Shown: in pieces, positions 53,836 through 61,016 of the stretch | Numbering within the stretch: position 1 is the first letter of the stretch | Layout of the letters: each line of letters opens with the position of its first letter | Source of the DNA: Syntrophaceae bacterium | GTDB lineage: Bacteria > Desulfobacterota > BSN033 > UBA1163 | NCBI GenBank assembly: GCA_013388635.1 | Contig: JACAEX010000014.1 | Coordinates: 96,492-160,491, forward strand | DNA length: 64,000 nucleotides | Direction: 5' to 3' | Translations under genes and position numbers: made by a program | The notes under the pieces: model-generated | The model's database searches: none | What the model saw: the letters and a program-made list of their open reading frames with translations, nothing else | Told to the model about the DNA's origin: nothing

Positions 53836-54381
53836 ATGGAGCCAACTCAAAATTCCTTCTTATCGGAAGTGGTTCAGGCGAGCGGTGAAAAGCTCCAGGC
53901 CTGTTATCAGTGTCAGAAATGTTCAGCAGGATGCCCCGTGGCCTATGCCATGGACATCCTGCCCAATCAGGTGATCCGTCATATCCAGTACGATCACCGG
54001 GAAAGGGTTCTCTCTTCAAAAACGATCTGGATCTGCGCCTCCTGTTATACGTGCAGTGTGCGATGCCCGAACAACATCGATATCGCCAAGATCATGGACA
54101 CCTTGAGAAACATCGCCATCCGCTCAGGGGTCAAGCCAGGAGAAAAGGACATTCCCCTTTTTCATTCGGTCTTTCTCGATGCGATCAAATCGAAGGGGCG
54201 GATCCACGAACTGAGCCTTATCCTCCAGTTTAAAACGAAGACCCGCGACTTTCTGAAAGACGCCGCACTGGGATGGAAGATGTATCGGAAAGGGAAGATC
54301 AAACTCTTTCCCTCCAAGTTCGGAGGAGGAAAAGAGATCCAGGAGATCTTTAACTCATTTGAGAAAAGGGAAGCGAAATGA
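53836..54381 (+). CDS. hdrC: Heterodisulfide reductase subunit C-like
   Basis: The 181-residue protein has two [4Fe-4S] motifs: CYQCQKCSAGCP (residue about 23) and CASCYTCSVRCP (about 65), with the helix in between, as in HdrC. The C terminus is long and basic, ending with IQEIFNSFEKREAK. It should carry electrons between HdrA and HdrB in the cytoplasm. The kinase stop lies three bases upstream. hdrB follows after a repeat-containing gap. Confidence 0.9.
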   Translation: MEPTQNSFLSEVVQASGEKLQACYQCQKCSAGCPVAYAMDILPNQVIRHIQYDHRERVLSSKTIWICASCYTCSVRCPNNIDIAKIMDTLRNIAIRSGVKPGEKDIPLFHSVFLDAIKSKGRIHELSLILQFKTKTRDFLKDAALGWKMYRKGKIKLFPSKFGGGKEIQEIFNSFEKREAK

Positions 54382-54532
54382 TGAACACCCAAATAAGTTC
54401 CAATAACCAATATTCAAACAGTATTTTTGGACCAGCGAATTTCGCTCGGTCTTTGGAACTGGGTGATTGGTCATTATTTGGAGTTTGAGATTTGGCGATT
54501 GGGATTTTAATCATTGACCAAGGAGATAAAAG
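54382..54532. repeat. Intergenic inverted repeat, hdrC-hdrB
   Basis: CCAAATAAGTTCCAATAACCAA is mirrored by TTGGTCATTATTTGG-like text about 80 bases on, with the inner stem GACCAGCGAA...TTCGCTCGGTC. It differs in sequence from the other three gaps of the cluster but has the same palindromic design. Confidence 0.5.
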
Positions 54533-55384
54533 ATGACAGAGGTCTCCTATTATCCAGGGTGTTCCCTTCATGGAACTGCAAGGGAATATGACGAATCGAT
54601 TCGAGGCGTGGCGGACCTCCTCCATATCGGCCTCCACGAGTTAGAGGACTGGACCTGCTGCGGTGCGAGCTCTGCCCACTGCACGAGCGAGGAACTGGCG
54701 ATCGAGCTGGCTGCAAGAAATCTCGCCATCGCTGAAAAGAGCAATCGGGAGTTGCTCGTCCCCTGTGTGGCCTGTTACAGCCGATTCAAGGCTGTGGAGA
54801 TGGAGTTAAAAGAAGGTTCAAGAAAAATCCGTTTCCCTTATCAGGGAAATGTTCCCATCCGTTACTCCCTGGACTTCTTCTGCAACGGAACGATCCTGGA
54901 GGAGGTGAAGAAGAAGCGGACCAAACCTCTCTCAGGGCTGAAGGTCGTCTGTTACTACGGATGCCTTACAGTCCGGCCCCCGAAGGTGACAGGGATCAAG
55001 GAATATGAAAACCCTCAGCATATGGATCACCTGATGGAATGCTTGGGTGCGGAACCTATCCCCTGGTCTTATAAGACCGATTGCTGTGGGGCGAGCCTGG
55101 TGATGACCCGAACTGACATCGTCAGAAGATTGGGACAGCGGATCCTCTCCATGGCCAAGGAGGCAGAGGCCGACTGCCTGGTCACAGGGTGTCCGATGTG
55201 TCAGGCAAATCTCGACACCCGTCAGGAAGAGCTGGAGAAGGAGGCAGGAGAGAGGTACGATCTCCCGATCCTCTACTTTACGGAGTTGATGGGACTGGCG
55301 CTCGGCCATAAGGATGTCAGGAAATGGTTGGGCCGCCACATCACCGATCCCATGAAAGTGCTGAAAGGGAAAGGGTTGATGTAA
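54533..55384 (+). CDS. hdrB: Heterodisulfide reductase subunit B-like
   Basis: The 283-residue protein contains two CCG domains that bind the noncubane [4Fe-4S] clusters. The motifs CCGASSAHC (near residue 43) and DCCGASLVMTR (near 182), with VPCVACYSRF and VTGCPMCQANLD in between and after, are intact. In methanogens HdrB reduces CoM-S-S-CoB. In bacteria it can hand electrons to other acceptors, here perhaps the MetV/MetF pair. AAGGAGATAAAAG precedes the ATG. Confidence 0.93.
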   Translation: MTEVSYYPGCSLHGTAREYDESIRGVADLLHIGLHELEDWTCCGASSAHCTSEELAIELAARNLAIAEKSNRELLVPCVACYSRFKAVEMELKEGSRKIRFPYQGNVPIRYSLDFFCNGTILEEVKKKRTKPLSGLKVVCYYGCLTVRPPKVTGIKEYENPQHMDHLMECLGAEPIPWSYKTDCCGASLVMTRTDIVRRLGQRILSMAKEAEADCLVTGCPMCQANLDTRQEELEKEAGERYDLPILYFTELMGLALGHKDVRKWLGRHITDPMKVLKGKGLM

Positions 55385-55547
55385 GAAGAAAAAATTCGAA
55401 GCACGAAACAAATTCGAATGACCGAAACAGAAAATTCACTTTTATCCTCCCCTCTCCCATCAAGGGAGAAGGAGATGTAATTTCTTGAACATTCGAATTT
55501 TGAATTTGTTTGGGGTTTCGGTATTCGCATTTTCCGAAAGGAAGAAT
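55385..55547. repeat. Intergenic inverted repeat, hdrB-hdrA
   Basis: GAAGCACGAAACAAATTCGAA and a mirrored ATTTTGAATTTGTTTGGGGT form the arms, with an unpaired centre that contains CTCCCATCAAGGGAG. The same theme recurs at 59991-60153 and 60907-61016. Confidence 0.55.
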
Positions 55548-58500
55548 ATGTCTGAAAAAATAGGCGCGGTGATGGTGGTTGGAGGGGGGATCGCTGGAAT
55601 CCAGGCCTCTCTCGACCTTGCGGAATCCGGATATTCTGTCTACCTCGTGGAGTCCTCTCCTGCCATTGGCGGGGTGATGGCCCAGCTGGACAAGACCTTT
55701 CCGACCAACGACTGCTCCATGTGCATCCTTTCTCCCAAGCTGGTCGAGGCAGGCCGTCACCTCAATATCCAGACCCTCACCTACTCGGAGGTGGTGAAGG
55801 TCGAAGGGAGACCTGGAAACTTCGAAGTCACGGTGAGAAAGAAGCCCCGTTACATCGATCCTGCCAAATGCACGGGTTGCGGAGAGTGTCCTCAGGCATG
55901 CCCGGTCAATCTTAAAAGCGATTTCGACGAGGCGTTGATCGACCGAAAGGCGATCTACAGGCCCTATGCCCAGGCCTTTCCCAACATCTTTACGATCGAA
56001 AAGGGAGATCGGGCGCCATGCGGCCTGACCTGCCCTGCGGGGATCAATGTCCAGGGCTATGTGGCTCTGACCGGAGCGGGGAAATATAGAGAGGCCCTCT
56101 CTTTGATCCGTGAGAATCTTCCTCTGCCCGGTGTACTGGGACGGATCTGCCCCCACCCTTGCGAGAAGGAGTGCAACCGCAAGGAACTGGACGAACCGAT
56201 TGCCATCTGCGGATTGAAACGTTTTCTCGCAGATCAGGTCAGCGAGGAGATCCCGATTCAGAAGGAGGAGCCCAAGGAGGAGCCCGTCGCCGTTGTGGGC
56301 TCTGGTCCGGCAGGTCTGACCGCTGCCGCCTTTCTGGCCCAGAAAGGATATCCGGTCACTGTCTTCGAGGCGCTGCCCGTCCCGGGCGGAATGCTCCATG
56401 CAGGCATCCCTTCCTACCGTCTTCCGAGAGAGATTCTAAAAGGAGAGATCAAGGCGATCCAATCCCTCGGTGTGGAGATCAAAACCAATTCACCGATCGG
56501 ACCCGATCTCAGCTTCGACGATCTCTTCAGGCAGGGATATCGCGCGATCTTTGTCGCGATCGGAGCCCATCGGGATCAGAAGCTTGGAATCCCCGGAGAG
56601 GAAAACCCCGATGTGATCCCCGGTGTAGTCTTTTTGAAAAAGGCCAATTTAGGCCAGAAGGTGGAGATTGGCCAACGGGTGGCCGTCATCGGAGGCGGAA
56701 ATGTGGCCATCGATGCAGCCCGGACAGCCTTGCGGATCGGAGGCAAAGAGGTCACGGTCATCTACCGTCGATCTCGAAGTGAAATGCCTGCCTATGAGGA
56801 AGATGTCGAGGAGGCAGAGCAAGAGGGAGTCAAATTTCAGTTCCTCGCTGCACCGACCGAGATTATTTTGAAGGAGGGAAAGCTGAGCTCCCTCCGATGT
56901 GTCCGGATGGAGCTGGGTGAACCTGATGCCTCGGGTCGAAGGCGTCCGATTCCCATCAAAGGGTCTGACTTCGTTGTGGAGGTCGATACCCTCATCCCTG
57001 CGATTGGCCAGACCCCTGATCTCTCCTTTCTCAAGGGGGTGGAGATCGAGACCACAGCTCAAGGCACGATCAAGGTCGACCCCGTCACCCTGCAGACATC
57101 AAGGAAAGGTATCTTTGCGGGAGGGGATGCGGTCAGCGGACCCTGGATCGCGATCGAGGCAGTGGCTGCAGGGAAAGAGGCAGCGATCTCTATCGACCGC
57201 TATCTGAGAGGCCAGAATCTCTCTGAAGGGAGGGAGAAAACAAAGCCTGAAAAGGCTCGATTCGATGAGGTTTACGCTGGCCAGCCCAGGGCTTCAAGAG
57301 AGCGGATGGAGATGCTTCCCTCAGAAGAGAGGCGGAAGAGCTCTGCAGAGGTGAGAAAGGGGTTCACTGAAGAGCAGGCTAAAAGGGAGGCCCTCCGATG
57401 CCTCAATTGCGGCCTCTGCTCCGAATGTCTCCAGTGCGTTGCCCTCTGCAAGGCAGGAGCGATCGACCATCAGATGAAAGAAGAGATCGTCACGTTTCGC
57501 GTGGGCTCCATCATACTCAGTCCGGGGTTTGACGAATTTGATGCAGAGAGATTGACCCCTTACGGATATGGCCGTTTTGACAACGTGATCACCAGTATTC
57601 AGTTTGAGCGGATACTCAGTGCCTCAGGCCCATTCCAGGGGAATCTCCTGAGGCCATCCGATCGAAAGGCACCGAAGAAGGTGGCCTGGATTCAATGTGC
57701 AGGCTCCAGAGACATGAGCGGAGAAAGAGGGAATGAGTACTGCAGTTCGGTCTGCTGCATGTATGCGATCAAAGAGGCGGTCATTGCCAAGGAGCATCAT
57801 CATGAGGTGGAACCCACGATCTTCTACATGGACATCCGGGCCCATGGAAAGGATTTCGACGTCTACTACGAAAGGGCCAGGAGAGAGTATGGGGTACGGT
57901 TCATCCGTTCGATGATCTCGCGAGTGGCGGAAAGGCCGAGGACAAAGAACTTGATCATCTCCTACGTCGATCCCGAAGGCCACCTGAAGGAGGAGGAGTT
58001 CGATCTCGTCGTCCTCTCGGTCGGTTTGACACCCTCCCAGGGCGCGAGAGATCTGGCTCAAAAGATGAACCTCCAGCTCGATCGCTATGGGTTCTGCAAG
58101 ACCGACGAATTCTCCCCCCTCCAGACCAGCCAGCCCGGCATCTATGTCTGCGGCGCCTTTCAGGGACCCAAGGATATCCCCGAGACCGTGGCCCAGGCCA
58201 GTGCAGCCGTGGCCAGTGCGTCAAGCCTCCTCGCGGACGTCCGGGGGACGCTGGCGAAGAAGAAAGACTACCCTCCGGAAATCGATGCCCAGGGCCAGGA
58301 ACCCCGCATCGGTGTCTTCGTCTGTCACTGCGGGATCAACATCGGAGGGGTGGTCAATGTCCCTGAAGTCAGGGAATATGCCAAAACCCTCAATGGCGTG
58401 GCCTATGTCGAGGAAAATCTCTACACCTGTTCCCAGGACACCCAGGAGAAGATAAAAAATGCGATCAAGGAGCACCGGCTGAACCGCGTGGTTGTCGCCT

Positions 58501-59990
58501 CCTGTTCACCGAGAACCCATGAGCCCCTCTTCCAGGAGACGATCCGCGAGAGCGGCCTGAACAAGTACCTCTTCGAGATGACCAACATCAGGGATCAGTG
58601 CTCCTGGGTCCACATGCATCAACCTGCCGAGGCCACGGAAAAAGCAAAAGAGCTCCTTCGGATGGCCGTTGCCAAGTCCCGCCTCTTGCAACCATTGAGG
58701 GAACCTGCTGTGGAGGTCATTAAAAAAGGGCTGGTCATCGGCGGCGGCCTCTCGGGAATGAGGGCGGCCCTGGGATTGGCCAGGCAGGGATTGGAGTGTG
58801 CCCTGATAGAAAGGGAGGCTGAACTGGGTGGAAACCTCCGCCACCTCTACTCCACCATCGATGGAAATGATCCGCAGGAGCTTCTCCGGGACACGGTGAA
58901 ACAGGTCCTTGAGAATCCACATATTCAGGTCTTTACCAGGGCCGAGTTGAAGAATCTCAATGGCTATGTCGGCAATTTCAAATCGACCATTTCAACTAAC
59001 GGTTCGGAGAAGGAATTTGAACACGGGGTGGTCATCGTTGCGGTCGGAGCAAAAGAGAGCGTTCCCACAGACTATCTCTATGGCCAGGACAGAAGGGTGA
59101 TCACACAGAAAGAATTAGAGGAGAGGATCGCCCACCATTGGGATGAACTGAGTCGATCCCGGCACATCGTCATGATCCAGTGCGTCGGTTCGAGAACGGC
59201 CGAGCGTCCCAACTGCAGCCGGATCTGTTGCTCGGTCGCGGTCAAGAACGCCTTGAGGATCAAGGAGAAGAACCCGGAGGTCAGGGTGACGGTCCTCTAT
59301 CGCGACATCCGGACCTATGGGCTGATGGAACGCTACTATGCTCAGGCCAGAAATCAGGGGATCGAATTCATCCAATATGACCTCGATTCGAAACCTGATC
59401 TGACCCTTGAAGAAGGCCTTCTCAAGTTAAAGGTCAGGGATGGAATTCTCGGTGAGGAAGTTACGATCCAGCCGGACCTTGTGGTGTTAGCGAGCGCCAT
59501 CGTTCCCTATGAGAACGGGGCCCTGGCCAAGATGCTCAAGGTCCCCTTAACCGCGGATGGTTTCTTCCTCGAAGCCCATATGAAACTTCGGCCTGTCGAT
59601 TTCGCCACGGACGGCATCTTCCTAACCGGCCTGGCCCACTTCCCGAAGACGATCAGCGAATCGATCTCTCAGGCCGATGCCGCTGTGGCGCGGGCCACGG
59701 CTGCGATTGCCAAGGGATATGTCAGCGTTCTCCCAACGATCTCAGAGGTGGATCAGACGAAGTGTGTGGGGTGCGGACTCTGCGAGTTGCTCTGCCCCTT
59801 CAGCGCCATTCGCGTGGTCGAAACCGAGAAGGGAAGCAAGGCGGAGACCATCGCCGCCTCCTGTAAGGGATGCGGGATCTGCAGTGCCAGTTGCACCCAG
59901 AGGGCAATCACCATTCACCATTTTTCAGATGACCAGCTGACCGCTCAAATCGAGGCCCTCACACCAGTAACCGAGAGGGAAGCAGCCTAA
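55548..59990 (+). CDS. hdrA: Giant HdrA with an inserted GltD-like NAD(P)H module
   Basis: The 1480-residue protein begins with a HdrA FAD domain (VMVVGGGIAGIQASLDLAES), CSMCILSPKLVE near residue 55, and a ferredoxin motif CTGCGECPQACP near 107. A GltD/NfnB-like module is inserted (about 155-560): CGLTCPAGINVQGY, GSGPAGLTAAAFLA (250), GGGNVAIDAARTALRIGG (381) and RRSRSEMPA. HdrA then resumes with CLNCGLCSECLQC (617). CHCGINIGGVVNVPE is near 926, and a second FAD domain with GGGLSGMRAALG is near 1064. The protein ends with CVGCGLCELLCP and CKGCGICSASC. It may join NAD(P)H oxidation to flavin-based bifurcation. AAGGAAG sets the start at 55548. Confidence 0.9.
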   Translation: MSEKIGAVMVVGGGIAGIQASLDLAESGYSVYLVESSPAIGGVMAQLDKTFPTNDCSMCILSPKLVEAGRHLNIQTLTYSEVVKVEGRPGNFEVTVRKKPRYIDPAKCTGCGECPQACPVNLKSDFDEALIDRKAIYRPYAQAFPNIFTIEKGDRAPCGLTCPAGINVQGYVALTGAGKYREALSLIRENLPLPGVLGRICPHPCEKECNRKELDEPIAICGLKRFLADQVSEEIPIQKEEPKEEPVAVVGSGPAGLTAAAFLAQKGYPVTVFEALPVPGGMLHAGIPSYRLPREILKGEIKAIQSLGVEIKTNSPIGPDLSFDDLFRQGYRAIFVAIGAHRDQKLGIPGEENPDVIPGVVFLKKANLGQKVEIGQRVAVIGGGNVAIDAARTALRIGGKEVTVIYRRSRSEMPAYEEDVEEAEQEGVKFQFLAAPTEIILKEGKLSSLRCVRMELGEPDASGRRRPIPIKGSDFVVEVDTLIPAIGQTPDLSFLKGVEIETTAQGTIKVDPVTLQTSRKGIFAGGDAVSGPWIAIEAVAAGKEAAISIDRYLRGQNLSEGREKTKPEKARFDEVYAGQPRASRERMEMLPSEERRKSSAEVRKGFTEEQAKREALRCLNCGLCSECLQCVALCKAGAIDHQMKEEIVTFRVGSIILSPGFDEFDAERLTPYGYGRFDNVITSIQFERILSASGPFQGNLLRPSDRKAPKKVAWIQCAGSRDMSGERGNEYCSSVCCMYAIKEAVIAKEHHHEVEPTIFYMDIRAHGKDFDVYYERARREYGVRFIRSMISRVAERPRTKNLIISYVDPEGHLKEEEFDLVVLSVGLTPSQGARDLAQKMNLQLDRYGFCKTDEFSPLQTSQPGIYVCGAFQGPKDIPETVAQASAAVASASSLLADVRGTLAKKKDYPPEIDAQGQEPRIGVFVCHCGINIGGVVNVPEVREYAKTLNGVAYVEENLYTCSQDTQEKIKNAIKEHRLNRVVVASCSPRTHEPLFQETIRESGLNKYLFEMTNIRDQCSWVHMHQPAEATEKAKELLRMAVAKSRLLQPLREPAVEVIKKGLVIGGGLSGMRAALGLARQGLECALIEREAELGGNLRHLYSTIDGNDPQELLRDTVKQVLENPHIQVFTRAELKNLNGYVGNFKSTISTNGSEKEFEHGVVIVAVGAKESVPTDYLYGQDRRVITQKELEERIAHHWDELSRSRHIVMIQCVGSRTAERPNCSRICCSVAVKNALRIKEKNPEVRVTVLYRDIRTYGLMERYYAQARNQGIEFIQYDLDSKPDLTLEEGLLKLKVRDGILGEEVTIQPDLVVLASAIVPYENGALAKMLKVPLTADGFFLEAHMKLRPVDFATDGIFLTGLAHFPKTISESISQADAAVARATAAIAKGYVSVLPTISEVDQTKCVGCGLCELLCPFSAIRVVETEKGSKAETIAASCKGCGICSASCTQRAITIHHFSDDQLTAQIEALTPVTEREAA

Positions 59991-60153
59991 GGGAGGAAAT
60001 TCGGGCGAAGCATCCCAAAGGGATCAATTTGAAACAATTTTAAATGACCAAAATTCAAAACCTTAATTTGTCTTGTTTGAAAAATTTGGGAATTTGGATT
60101 TAGGATTTGTTTCGAGTTTCGATATTCGGATTTCGGATTTTAGGAGTTGCAGG
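59991..60153. repeat. Intergenic inverted repeat, hdrA-mvhD
   Basis: The gap contains AATTTTAAATGACC and TTCAAAACCTTAATTTG facing a mirrored AAAAATTTGGGAATTTGG, followed by ATTTGTTTCGAGTTTCGATA. It is a member of the palindromic AT-rich family of the hdr gaps and is not coding. Confidence 0.5.
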
Positions 60154-60909
60154 ATGAGTTTCGAGCCCAAGATCTTATCCTTTTTGTGTAACTGGTGTGC
60201 CTATGCCGGCGCGGATTTAGCAGGGATTTCCCGGTTTCAGTACCCACCCAATACCCGGGTCATCCGGGTGATGTGTTCAGGCAGGGTTGATCCAGCCTTC
60301 ATCCCGAAGGCATTCCTCGCGGGATACGATGGCGTCCTGGTCTTGGGATGCCATCCAGGAGATTGCCATTACTTAACCGGCAATCTTCAAGCCGAAAAGA
60401 AGATGGGCCTGACCCGAAAGCTCCTCGACATGGCGGGCATCGAATCGGAAAGGCTCCTTCTGGACTGGGTCTCCGCAGGCGAAGGCGAGCGTTTTTCCCA
60501 GGTCGTTCGACAATTCATCGAGAAGGTTCGCCACCTCGGCCCCTTCCCTCTCGATGGAGAGATGAGGGGGAAACTCCAGGCGGTGAAGGCCTCTCTCGAA
60601 GGAGAGAAGATTCGCTGGATGGTGGGCAAAGGCCCTGAACTGATGGAGAGGGAGAACGTCTACGGAGAGCTTCTCTCCAAAGAGCGACTGGGGGAGATGA
60701 TCGAGACGACGATTCGCGACGAGTTGATCAAGAATCGCATCATCCAGCTGGTCGAAACCAGACCTCTATCTGCAACCGAGATCAGCGAAACCCTCCACCT
60801 GAAATTGAAGGAGACGCTGACCTATCTCGTCTCACTGGTCGGAGAAGGAAAGGTGGGGTTCGATCCCTCGGAGGAAGGTAAGATTCCGAGATATACACGA
60901 AACATATGA
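60154..60909 (+). CDS. mvhD: MvhD-like [2Fe-2S] protein with C-terminal extension
   Basis: The 251-residue protein has the MvhD domain in its first about 140 residues: ILSFLCNWCAYAGADLAGI, VMCSGRVDPAFI, LVLGCHPGDCHYLTGN and LDWVSAGEGERF, with the five or six Cys that bind the cluster. MvhD links hydrogenase to HdrA in methanogens and formate dehydrogenase to HdrA elsewhere. The extension (about 160-251) has a winged-helix-like part: LVETRPLSATEISETLHLKL. TTTTAGGAGTTGC precedes ATG 60154. Here the electron source is not visible, since no MvhAG or FdhA is encoded. Confidence 0.85.
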   Translation: MSFEPKILSFLCNWCAYAGADLAGISRFQYPPNTRVIRVMCSGRVDPAFIPKAFLAGYDGVLVLGCHPGDCHYLTGNLQAEKKMGLTRKLLDMAGIESERLLLDWVSAGEGERFSQVVRQFIEKVRHLGPFPLDGEMRGKLQAVKASLEGEKIRWMVGKGPELMERENVYGELLSKERLGEMIETTIRDELIKNRIIQLVETRPLSATEISETLHLKLKETLTYLVSLVGEGKVGFDPSEEGKIPRYTRNI

Positions 60910-61016
60910 AAAGCTCGAAGCACGAAATCCGAAATTCGAAACAAATTCAAATGCCTCAAATCCAAAACCGTATTGTTTCGAAAATTTGAATTTCGGATTT
61001 GTCAATATAGCTCATA
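60907..61016. repeat. Intergenic inverted repeat, mvhD-hdrA2
   Basis: GAAGCACGAAATCCGAAATT and the mirrored GAATTTCGGATTTGT form long arms, with the inner AATTCAAATGCC facing AAAATTTGAATTTC. It is the clearest copy of the family found at 55385 and 59991. Confidence 0.6.
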
